Below the pieces are notes generated by a model that was not told where the DNA came from, searched no databases, and was given only the letters and a program-made list of their open reading frames with translations. From Cristatella mucedo (taxonomy: Eukaryota > Bryozoa > Phylactolaemata > Cristatellidae), in the NCBI GenBank assembly GCA_009760855.2, contig WPIO01000139.1:186001-250000 (forward strand): a stretch of DNA of 64,000 bases, given 5' to 3'. Below, piece after piece: positions 1-12,810 of this stretch. The translations under genes and the position numbers were made by a program. Each line of letters begins with the position of its first letter. Within the stretch, counting starts at the first letter, position 1.

Positions 1-34
1 TGAAGGACGAATCACACGGACCCAGTAAGTGCTG
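1..34 (-). mobile_element. Family A LINE 3' UTR fragment, cut by window edge
   Basis: The first bases match, with a few differences, the 3' UTR block seen in the minus copies near 13047 and 29907 (the 'gaaggacgaatcac' and 'ggaccca' words). Similarity stops at about base 34. The rest of this copy would lie outside the window. Confidence 0.55.
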
Positions 35-164
35 CTGCACTCAATAGTGGCTGTTTCCGTATGACAACCGTGGGTTAACTGCAGGAAAGGCGAGTCAGCT
101 GTAAGCCAGCTGTTCACTTGATTACGGCAAATGGGGACATGGCTACCATGCAACCAGCGAGAGA

Positions 165-1210
165 AAAAGTGCTCTATTCTAGCATTACTTCGACTTCCAG
201 CCTACATCACCTAATCAAACTACGTCTGGAAGCACAAAGACTAAACGATGATAAAACTAACTTACTAGCTATATGCAAACCCAGCGTAATTCAGAAATTG
301 GAAAGGCTGGCGCTCGAAATAGGCTCTGCCAGCATATCTCCCGTTGGATCAGCTCGGAATCTAGGTGTCATGTTAAAAAATTACCTTTCGTTAGACGATC
401 TCATCAGCACCACAATCTAGTCTGCCTACTTTCAGCTAAATAACATTGCTAAACTTTGGGCTTCCTTAGATAAGGATAACACGTCTAAGTCGTTCCATGC
501 ATTTGTGAGATCCCGTCTTGACTTCTGTAACTCACTGCTTGCTGGCCTACCTGCATGTGCAATCAGGCGAGTACAGGTTGTGCCAAACTCTGCAGCTAGG
601 CTTGTCTTTCGTGAGAGTCGCAGTTGCCACATCCCACCACTTCTCGCCGACCTACACTGGCTGCCAGTCAAGCAGCGGATCGACTTCAAGGGTTTGTCGC
701 TCACTTTAAGGTCAATTCATTCTTTGGCTCCAGCCTATCTCTCAGATCTACTCCCCTACCAGGCCAAGCATCGTACCACCACTCTTTGGTATCCAACAGG
801 ATACCAATACCTTGTACAAACCTCAAATCCTTTGGAGACCGTGCTTTTAGTTCGCAAGCTCCCAAAGCCGAGAACTCACTCCCGACTTGTGCCGCATCAT
901 CCCCTAACTTGACCAGATTTAAAAAGAACTTGAAAACACACCTATTTACTACAGCATTTATTGTGTCCCTGAGATTCATCTTTCACGTTCCTATGGGTGC
1001 TGACACTGCATGTTGCCAGTAATCACACTTGCATGCTGACCCTGTGCATGTCACCCCTAACAATGTTATTCATGTTGTTTATCAAGAATGATATCACTGA
1101 CCATTCAATCGCGTATCCCTTTGCAGCAAACGTAAAGCCCCTAGAAAGAGATTGAGTTCTCTGAATGTGCTTCATAAAGTGCATTGTTATTATTATTACT
1201 ATTATTAATA
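165..1210 (+). mobile_element. Family A CR1/L2-like LINE, 5'-truncated, RT C-terminus plus 3' UTR
   Basis: Begins just after the RT catalytic box. A frame from about 165 to 420 reads the thumb region (LNDDKTNLL, then QKLERL and SARNLGV). An in-frame TAG at 418-420 replaces the Lys codon found in the copy at 31060. The conserved C-terminal domain follows in shifted frames: LDFCNSLLAGLPACAIRR near 520, and words matching LADLHWLPVKQRIDF near 650. The 3' UTR ends in the family hairpin (about 1134-1185) and a TTA/ATT microsatellite to 1210. It is a dead, moderately old copy. Confidence 0.85.
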
Positions 1211-4139
<2,929 letters not shown>

Positions 4140-4240
4140 ATTTTGGCCAAGGGCTACGGTACTTGCATTTCTTGACCCAGGTTGTGGGTTAGAATCCGGC
4201 AGCAGGCATTTACTTTGCGAACTGAAAGTAGGTAAGGCTT
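4140..4240 (+). mobile_element. Decayed tRNA-derived SINE (SINE-1-like)
   Basis: A B-box-like word GGTTAGAATCC lies at 4187-4197, about 35 nt after an A-box-like stretch near 4143-4161. The order and spacing match the better SINE-1 copies at 9719 and 46281. The body after the tRNA head is poorly conserved, so this is an old copy or a relative. Confidence 0.5.
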
Positions 4241-4649
4241 TGAAAGAGTTATTGAAATCTCTCCAGGATAACATGCAGTAGTCATCGTGTCTGCATGGAG
4301 TAAAAGAGCAACTAGTTTCCTACATACCTAAAAAATTGCGAAAAACATTCGAATAAGTTAGTAATGCGATTAGCTCAGCCTATTCTCAGACAGAAACGTA
4401 AAATAACTAGCACCAAAGCCTGAGAAACAGTCGCGGTAAGCTGACTCCTCAGTAACAGTGCACCGTCCCTCGTTAAACACAATCGATCAGTTCTAGAATT
4501 TTCAGCGATAAATGAATTTTTTGCAAGTACGATTCTTTATTTATAAATAAAACATTACTGTACATGAAGTAACACTTTTTTAATTAAAAATAAACTCGTA
4601 TTACCAAATATATCAGACAAAATATAAGAAAACCAGACAGTTGATATTA

Positions 4650-4770
4650 AAAATATAATAATAATAATGATATATTTGTATAGTGCCAGCAGAGAACTTA
4701 ATCTATTTCCAGGCACTTCACATATGCTGTATAGAAAGCATTATTAGTTGATTGGTGATAGCGGCAGCAA
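4650..4770 (-). mobile_element. Family A LINE, 3' tail-only remnant
   Basis: On the minus strand the sequence ends in an ATT-repeat tail. The tail is preceded by the 3' hairpin, with arms at 4682-4687 and 4712-4717 around the conserved 'gagaacttaatct' loop block. Only about 100 bp of the element is present. Confidence 0.75.
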
Positions 4771-6147
4771 GCTGCAGGCATAGTGTAAGACAGTGGAGCT
4801 CACTCATGTGCACACTCGTGTGCACACTCGTGCACGAGTAGTGAGTGGGATGTGCTAAAACTTACTCAGCTGCCGAGCATGGGTCCACCGTCTCACAGGC
4901 GCTCAGTCGTGCAGATGCTTGCCCAGTGGTCTCCCATTACGAGGGCAGGTAAATGTTGGTCCTCTGTGATTGTCACTGCAGAAACACATGCTTCGGAGCT
5001 TCACGGCGCTGGGAGCCAGCTATGAAGGCGAAGCCAGTCAAAGCAGTTAGCAGAGCTTGCGGCCATTAACTAGTTCGCAGCAAACACGAACATGCTGCCC
5101 ATACAGCTGTATTTCTCTGGCAGCTAGCCAGATAGCCTTGATAGGCCACTCAGGCCTGCAAGCCAGGCTGTTCCTCCAAGTCAAAGGGCTATTAAAAAAC
5201 CATGTATACGAAGCTCGACCACACTGCCGAAGTAGGTTAGCCAGGGTTTTTGCATCGAGCTCACCTGTAATGACGTCGCAGTGTCTGACTGACGGCCTTG
5301 GACGACTCCTTCAGGGTCTGACTGAGATCGTACGGCAGGTTATCGTTTACAGAATGGCTCGAATGAGCATGCCTTGCTAGCAACGAGGCCTGAGCCGAAT
5401 CTGGGGTCACTTCATGCACCGTCAGTTACATAGAACAAATACCGGTCGGACGAAGGAGCCGGACTCAATGCATCTTGTCACCAGATCTAGTAGTTTATTA
5501 ATTTTGTACGCTTAAATACTCACAAATTGTACATCCACAGAACCAATAATCTAACATCTGTGCAACTTGTTCGATGATGAAGCTATAAAGATGAAGAGAT
5601 GTACTGCACAGGAAGACTCAGACAAACGTGTGCACTGTATTATTTTCAATATCCTAATCAAATTATGTATGAAGGTACATTTATTAAAAAAAACCGATAG
5701 AGTCAAACTGCGAAAGTCGAATCGTGTAGTGGCTTTTGTCGATTGTACTGCCCTTCTCAACGTACTGCTGTCTAGCACTAAGGCCGGCATTTCTGAAGGT
5801 GACGGTGATACCACTGAAGTTCATGCTAGAGACCTTGTTTTTGCCTAGCTATTATGGACAGTACTGTCGAAAAGCCGATCTGAAACACTAATGATTTTAT
5901 TTTCCGGATTAGAGTGCAGGCTGATAAATTAAACAGCCTATTGGAAAGCCAACATGCATGGCAGTTACACAGATTGAATTACCCAGAAGCTTTGGCCTCA
6001 TCCCAAAACTAATACATCATTAGGAATCGCCTTACCAATAAACTCTGAGCGTCGGCTTTACCAGCGACTCTTTTTGACGTCAATAACGATCTCTCGGCAA
6101 AGTCGAAAGGGCTAGTTATAATGTTTTCCGAACAAAGTAGAGGGGAA
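4771..6147. other. Spacer, nothing recognised
   Basis: Contains unassigned open frames at 5057-5380 (+, 107 codons) and at 5567-5848 (+, 93 codons), the latter overlapped by an equally long antisense frame. Neither shows a recognised motif. A short palindromic GTGCAC-rich patch lies at about 4802-4850. Confidence 0.4.
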
Positions 6148-6189
6148 ATGAAGCTGCCGTACAGCTGTAAAGCTGTACGGCAGCTTCAT
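6148..6189. repeat. Perfect 19-bp inverted repeat with 4-nt loop
   Basis: Left arm 6148-6166 and right arm 6171-6189 are exact reverse complements around a GTAA loop. There is no T-run after it and no gene next to it, so it is not called a terminator. Confidence 0.95.
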
Positions 6190-6321
6190 GTGCAGGTCTT
6201 ATAATCCTCAACGTTTCATTTACGGGCGCTTTAGGTATCCTTAGCATTACCTCATTCAATGAAGCAATCCAAAATTGATTCCTTGTGCTTGCTGCTGCTT
6301 AGTAAGTTCTCTCGCAGGTTT

Positions 6322-6456
6322 CGGCTGTGATATCTAAGAAGTAAGGTGCATGCTCTTCACGGTCGAGGTCGTGGGTTCAAGTTCTTCATTGCTCAATCTT
6401 GTATTGCCAATTGCAAGCAGTGGTGACCGCCTTTAAGGATCTTCTGTGGCTACACA
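6322..6456 (+). mobile_element. SINE-1, tRNA-derived SINE, diverged copy
   Basis: A tRNA-like head has a B-box-like word GGTTCAAGTTC at 6374-6384. It is followed by the SINE-1 body words 'attgcaagcagtggtga' and 'ctttaagg'. The order and spacing match the copies at 9719 and 46281. The A-box is weakened. Confidence 0.7.
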
Positions 6457-6540
6457 TATGAGGCTGCTATATCAGCTAATCTTAAACAGTGGAGGTTTGT
6501 ATTATGGTTGATTCATTCCCATCATGCTACTCTACTGTCA

Positions 6541-7580
6541 TAATAATAATAATAATAATGATAATGCACTTGATAAAGCACCCTCAGAGAACTCAATCTC
6601 TGTCTAGGTGCTTCATATTTGCTGCAAAGTGATAAGCGATTGAATGGTGAGTAATATCATGCTTGATAAACAACATGAGTAGCATGGTTAAGAATGAAAG
6701 GGTAGGATCAGCATGCAAATGTGGTTAGTGGCAGCAGGCACAGTATCAGCAAACATAAGCAAATGAAGGACGAATCACGGGGACCCACTAAATTCTGTCC
6801 TAAATAGGTGTGTTTGTAAGCTCTTTTTAAATGTGGTCCAGTCAGGGGATGTTCTGACAAAAGTCGGGAGGGAGTTCCACGCTTTGGGAGCATACAAACT
6901 AAATGCACGGTCTCCAAGGACTTAAGGTATGTACGAGATATTGGTTGATTGCTGGATACCAAAAAGCTTGTAGTACGATGCTTGGCCTGTTGGGAGAGTA
7001 GATCCGAGAGATAGGTTGGAGGTAAAGAATGAAGTGACCAAAAGTAAGCGAAAAAACCTTGAAGTTGATCCGTTGCTCTACTAGTGGCCAGTAAAGCTCG
7101 GCGAGAAGTGGTGGGATGTGGCAACAGCGAAGCTCACGACAGACAAGCCTAGCTGCAGAGTTTTGCACCAGCTGCAATCGCCTGATGGCACATGCAGCTT
7201 GGCCAGCAAGCAGTGAGTTACAGAAGTCAAGAAGGGATGTCGCAAATGCATGGAACAACTTAGACGTGGTCTCCATATCTAAACGAGCAGAAATTTTAGC
7301 AATGTTATGTAGCTGAAAGTAGGCAGAATTGCTTGACTCCGGAGCTGACGAAGTCGTCTAACGAGAGGTCACTTTGGAACATGACTCCTAGATTTCGAGC
7401 TGTTTCAACAGGACATATGCTTGTAGAGCCAATTTCGAGCGTCAGCCTTTCCAATTTCTGAATCAGACTGGGTTTGTCCTCAACAAGTAAGTCAGTTTTA
7501 TCAACGTTTAGTTTTAGAAAGTCTGCTGCCAATCATGTGCGAATGTCATCAATACACGCAGCAAGTGAGTTGAGAGTTAA
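6541..7580 (-). mobile_element. Family A LINE, 5'-truncated 3' end
   Basis: A TTA tail at the low-coordinate end is followed inward by the 3' hairpin (arms 6575-6582 and 6607-6613), the 3' UTR and the RT C-terminal domain. Minus frames at 6899-7276 and 7305-7532 read LDFCNSLLAG, RRLQLVQNSAARLVCRE, DKPSLIQKLERLTLEIGS and SARNLGV-like words. At least two frameshifts separate the pieces. Similarity to other copies ends at about 7580, just downstream of where the YADD box would be. Confidence 0.88.
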
Positions 7581-8619
7581 GTCATCTGTGGATTGCTTAA
7601 CTAGAGGGCCACAAAATGGTTTGACGTTATCGAAGTGGGGCTTTCTGAGTTCTAATAAACTTCAAGTTTAAAACATTGTCAAGTCAGCCGCGAACTACAA
7701 AAACAATTGAGCTCAATCATCAAACTTCTCAGTTGATTTGAGGAGCTATAGCAGCAAGCACAGCAGCCATATCATTGTCATTGCATGCACACATCACCGA
7801 GATATCCTTAAAACCAAGTAGATAGTAAGGAGCATAGATTTTTTCAAAACCAAGCAAGAGCGAGAGCCTACTTTAAACAAGGGCACGGCCAAATAATTGA
7901 GCCCCCAGAGTTAGTTTAAGATGAATGGTCCAGCGTAGTTCTTTATCTTGACTAGACGTGCAATTAATTGGCAACTTAATCTGGTGCTCGTGGCATCGTC
8001 CAAGCGAAGCAAACGAGATCACTTTGAATGCTTCACCACCAGCTGAGCCCAGCCAGGCATTTGCCCAGTCACAAGTACATAATCGATTGCTTAGAGAGGA
8101 TAACAGCGAACTAGTGAAGAAATCTGTCAGGCAGCTCAGAAGAAAGTGAGCACCGTGAAATGGAAAGGGAAAAGGAAAATGTGTAGCACAGTCATTGTGA
8201 CGGCTGAGATAGTAGCAGAAATAACCGGCCTCGACATACGGTTAAGCTATGATCTATAAAATCAAAATCAGTTGGATCTTAATCGGTAGTTTATTTAATC
8301 CATTTTACTTGAAACTGACCAGCACTGCTCAAGAGATTAACTAGATCGAACTGCAGAGTGAAATGTATGTACAGAGCAACATAGGCTAAGTCAATACAGC
8401 CTACAGATATTTACCTTACCGGCTACGGCTACCAAAGCAATTGAGTGCCCACCCTCGTCTGTTGCTCTTTGGCTTGCAACTTGATTTTTTCAATAGTACA
8501 TTGAAGCCTAGCAATCGCGTAAACACGAGCCACACTTCTGAGAGCTACACGATTGCTCTTTAATAAATAAATGCAATTAATGTGTATGGCATCGTAAGAT
8601 AAATTAATATGTAATAATT
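7581..8619. other. Spacer, nothing recognised
   Basis: No open frame or repeat of note. The longest frame is 65 codons or shorter. Confidence 0.4.
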
Positions 8620-8700
8620 CACTTCATATGTGCCACAGGGCTCGCGCCCACGACCTCGGCCATCTCATCGGCAATGTAAGTGAAATTGGTCAAGACTGCA
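8620..8700 (-). mobile_element. SINE-2 head fragment, tRNA-derived
   Basis: Read on the minus strand, 'gccgaggtcgtgggcgcgag' followed by 'ccctgtggcacatatgaag' matches the head of the SINE at 39155. The B-box is at 8639-8649. The A-box is degraded and the LINE-like tail is missing or decayed. Confidence 0.55.
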
Positions 8701-9214
8701 GTACCTGCAAGACTGGGTACTGTTGCCAATGCATGGTGCTGGTCTTATGCCTTGCACACGGTCCAAAAATATACCTCAGTTTTAAAGCTCTTTGCACAAT
8801 AGTAATACCCTTAATAGTTTAGTATGTGTAGGTTAACGATGCCTTGTATATTTTTGCATCCATCTTTATAACACCGACTTACAATAATATTTAGTAAAAG
8901 GCGATAAGTTCTTTATGTTTTGCCTCAAACTTGGTGTTGGAGTAGGTTTAGGCGTCACGAGTGACATTCGCCATGTTTGCTTTGTGTCGTGTTCAGACTC
9001 GAGGTTTTCTTTTCTTTGCTGCATTATAGAAAAAGGCCTTGAGTGCCACCCATTATCTCAACAGAAGAAAGTTGGTGTTCAAATCTCCGAATACTCTTTT
9101 GTGTTGGCTGCTTTGAATTTGTAGTGAGGTGCTTATAGCTGTGCTATTCTTTATTTGCCGGAGCCACCGGCACTGCCATTGCAATTTGCAGCTGTGAATT
9201 TTGTTGTGACATCC
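8701..9214. other. Spacer, nothing recognised
   Basis: A 69-codon frame at 8915-9124 (+) has no recognised feature. Confidence 0.35.
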
Positions 9215-9507
9215 CCTGATTCGACCGCATTAAAAAAAGTTTGAAATTCACATATTAATGACAGCATTTAGTGGGTCCCAGTGATTCGTCCCTTATGTGG
9301 TTATGTGGGCAGACACTGTTGCACACTGCCACTAACCATACTTGCATGCTGACCATGGGCGTGCCACCCCAAACCATGTTATTCATGTTGTCAATCAAGC
9401 ATGATACCACTCAGCGTTCGATCGTTTTTTCTTTGCATAAAATGTAAATCGCCTAAAAAGCGATTGAGTTCTCTGAGGGCACTTTATAAGGTGTGTTATT
9501 ATTATTG
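9215..9507 (+). mobile_element. Family A LINE, 3' UTR only
   Basis: Starts near the end of the coding region and runs through the UTR words 'agtgggtcccagtgattcgt' and 'ccactaaccatacttgcatg'. The tail hairpin (9449-9490) and an ATT repeat follow. It is strongly 5'-truncated. Confidence 0.85.
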
Positions 9508-9718
9508 CATGCAGCCGCGAATAGCTTCTGCTATGAGCATGCTGAAATGGCTCCCGAACGATGGTTCTTTGTCGCACAATCAGGGCACATATTGGGTACT
9601 GGACTAGCAGAAGAGTACCAACTACTCGGAGAGCTGGCTCCTAGCAGCACCACCATTTAGTGGTTTTGGCTTAACCACTACACACAGGTATTGTGACAAT
9701 AGCTAGCAGAGCACGGAT

Positions 9719-9870
9719 AGAGCCGTGATGGCACAGTAGGTATGGTGGTTACTTTTAACGATCTTGGTCCTAGGTTATGGGTTCGAATCCTGCAGTCGGT
9801 GATTCTTTATCACCACTGCAAGCAGCGGAGATAGCCGTAAAGGCTCTTATTTCGCTATAAAGAAAAGGCT
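9719..9870 (+). mobile_element. SINE-1, tRNA-derived SINE
   Basis: One of the best copies. An A-box-like word TGGCACAGTAGG sits near 9729. A perfect B-box GGTTCGAATCC is at 9780-9790, a tRNA-like distance downstream. The body contains CCACTGCAAGCAGCGG, which can fold on itself, then an AGCC...GGCT stem ('agccgtaaaggct'). No family A-type tail follows. As a Pol III promoter-bearing element it would need a LINE partner for mobility (known for SINEs; the partner here is not identified). Confidence 0.85.
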
Positions 9871-12810
9871 TTTACCTCAGGTAGTATTTATTTATATATT
9901 AATTTACGCAGTGGTAAAGGACGATCATGATTTCAAGATAAAACAATTAAACATTCCCTTGTCTTGGTCTTGCGTAGAGCAGTCTATTCAATAGCCACTG
10001 GCGGTTACAAGTGCATGCACTGAAGCTGAAGTAGCATATGACTCCCTCGCTGGAAGTCAAGTGCATTACTGACTGGCTCAATATCCACAGTAGAGTACAA
10101 CTGACCAACTACTTAACTAAATAAGTTGGATTTCATAGTATCCAAATAATGATTATGACATATCTTGTTCTTAATCATATAGTCCGGGAGCAGTTTATAA
10201 ACGTAAATAGTTCCATAATATATAGCTTTGCCACGCACATTAACATATACTATTTGTGTGAGTCCCAGACAGCAACGACACTGCAGTGGCCTTTATCATG
10301 AGCTAGATACTCTGTGAATGTGAGTAGAAGATGCGTACTTTTACTTACTGATGCCCTGATCAGCTTCAGTATTTGTTCAAAATTGTAAGCGATTGAAGAT
10401 CAGACACTGCATTGTTCGGTCTCAATGTCGACAAGTGCTTGTTCCTTCCGCGAGCATGGCAACCAAAATCGTGGGTTTATTTCTTTGAACATGGTCCAAT
10501 TATCATTTGTCCTCCCTGCTCATCTTTTAGTCAGAGGACAATTTAAATTGTGTATGATATATTTGGCTTCATTTAGTCGGCTTTTTCACTTGCAATTTTC
10601 GAAGAACTTTTGCACACTGCCACTTTTCAAAGATGCTGCTAATTGCTTCAAAAATTAAAATGTATTCCCAAGCTATGCCTACGTTGGCAAAATTTCAAAG
10701 TCGAGAGTCTCAACAACCAAAGGCTGTTAATTCGAATTCTATGAAGCGAATACCGCTAGATGGTCGGAAATATCCGAGCATCCGGGGATGAGTTTGTGGA
10801 ATAAGCTGGGTTTTTTACGTCTTGAGGGTAGCAACCGATCAGTAACCGACAAAGAAAATCCAAAGAGAAGCTCCATCCATGGAAGCGCTGGGATGACCAA
10901 TCTATGGGACTGCAGTAGTTCGGAATACAGCCAATTTTAGTTAAAGAAATGTTCATGTAGAAGGATGGTAGCTACAATTGCAATGGCTGGTACACAGGTA
11001 TAAAAAGCGCTCCTGCAAACAAGCCCCGCCTAGAGGTGGCACATTATCAACTTTCCTGCTCTAGTCCGATTGGCAAAAAAGCAGTTAGCCTGGAAGTAGA
11101 ATACCTGAGGTTTGCACTGCTGCGATGCTAAAGGTAACAAGCATACTGAGGTAGTCACCGAGATGAGCGATGGTGGCCTAACTCACTGGAATGCGGTTAT
11201 GCTAAGGACTGTGTAAACTTGGGCTCTGCCAAATATGCTTTCCAACTGCTGCACTGTTTCTCGGCAGTGTCATCTTGCCCTGGTACATAAGTTTCGCACT
11301 TTTGTGGAATCCACAATAGTGTGTAGGAAAGCTGTAAGCAAAGGCACTGAGTAATTTCAGACAATGTTTTCACCATGCACAGTGTTCCATTTTTGCATTC
11401 GCATGGGTTCGTTTTAGGTAGGTGGCAGCAGCAGATTCTCGGGTGGTTGCTGCCTCGTCTCTATTGGCCGCTAAACGAGAAGCTTTAACTCAACACTGTG
11501 AGATCTCTAGTGTTACCAAATGAGAGCACAGAAACCAGCTGCATCGCGACAACGAAACATCATTCTTTACTCCGGGCGGAAGTGTTTACTGTGGCTAGTC
11601 CAAAGCTTGTTCCAAATCGAGTCGAGTCGATGGAGTTTTCGATTCACTACCCATGTTTACCAGTGTAGGCACAGCATGAGCAATCATGAGATGCTAGCGA
11701 AATAGAAATCCTGCTAACTCCGTAGGAAGTAAATCCACATCTAGCTCAAACTACATTGCTGGGAAGCCTCAATAGCTTCTGCTTGAATCGTGAATTCATT
11801 TGGAAACTGTTCTTGCTGTCTACAAATACTGCATGGGTAGGCACCCTCTTAATTTTCTGGCCTGGTATTAGCAATAGATGAGGGCAGGCACTCAAAAAGA
11901 TACAACTGTTCTTGTCGCTTTATTTGCCGAATTTCTACAGCAATAACACATTTAAAGCGCAGACAACAATCATACAAAAAATAAACAAAATTCGCTTCGT
12001 AAGGAACCATCGCCTGGGTCATCCGTCTTTCCTGGCAAGTACAAAACTTGTTCCAGTGACTTCCTCGATAACGCCCATCTGCCTCTGACGCAGTGCTCGG
12101 AGCGTTGCAAGCCTTTGAGGAATGGCCAATCCCGGCAATTCTTGAGCCTTTAATCACAGCTAATGTAGTTCACTACTAATACGTGCAGCAATGCAGCCGG
12201 TCACAAAGCACGCCAGCATGATGAGCACCTAATCACTAAAGTAGCTAGTCAAATATGTTTAGCCTAGACCTGTAACCATTTGATAGCTACGAACTGTTAC
12301 ATGTGTCCAGCATCAGTCGCAGCTTACAGCAACTCCAGCGATATCCGTGGACCACTGTACTGTTTTTGAAGTCAAAGCCTATACAAAACACCAGTCTAGC
12401 TCTAACGCCAGGCAAACTGACTGCATACTACACATCATAGGCTTTAATGGTACCTAACTGCAGATTCTGATATAACCATTTGTTAGTCGTTGTAATTCAG
12501 GAACCAGGAATACTATTTCGACAGTAATAATTAGATGACCAAGCCATATCACTGCCTGCTCCTGAAGTTATGACCGTCCTCTGCCATAATAATAAAGGAA
12601 AGTTGTCTTAACATTTAAGAGAAATGTCAGTACTTGGCTTCATCATCTCTCTAGTCTCTACAATAAATTCTATGGAAGGTTTTCGAATGTCGTTTTAAAG
12701 CTGTTTTTGAAGCAGTTTGATTTAAATCTTTTCGCCGAAAGGAACTGTCAGTTAAGCGAGTTTGACCTCACTGCCTCTTATTTCCGGTTTCGGTCAGGAA
12801 GGTTTTGGAG
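9871..12810. other. Spacer, nothing recognised
   Basis: Unassigned frames include 10425-10658 (+, 77 codons) and 11849-12157 (-, 102 codons). No domain, repeat copy or RNA gene was recognised. Confidence 0.4.

Noticed and set aside
6148-6189. Rho-independent terminator
   Set aside because: No T-run follows and the window is eukaryotic repeat-rich DNA. The hairpin is listed as an inverted repeat only.
4682-6613. Compensatory base changes supporting the LINE 3' hairpin
   Set aside because: Copies at 4682, 6575 and 61561 keep pairing by paired changes. However, all are CpG transitions, and copies at 43490 and 63840 changed both arms without keeping pairing. Three against two is not evidence for selection.
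9719-9790. Functional tRNA gene
   Set aside because: The B-box is perfect, but the acceptor stem does not close. The same sequence recurs at 6322, 46281 and 56896 with a shared non-tRNA body, so it is a SINE.
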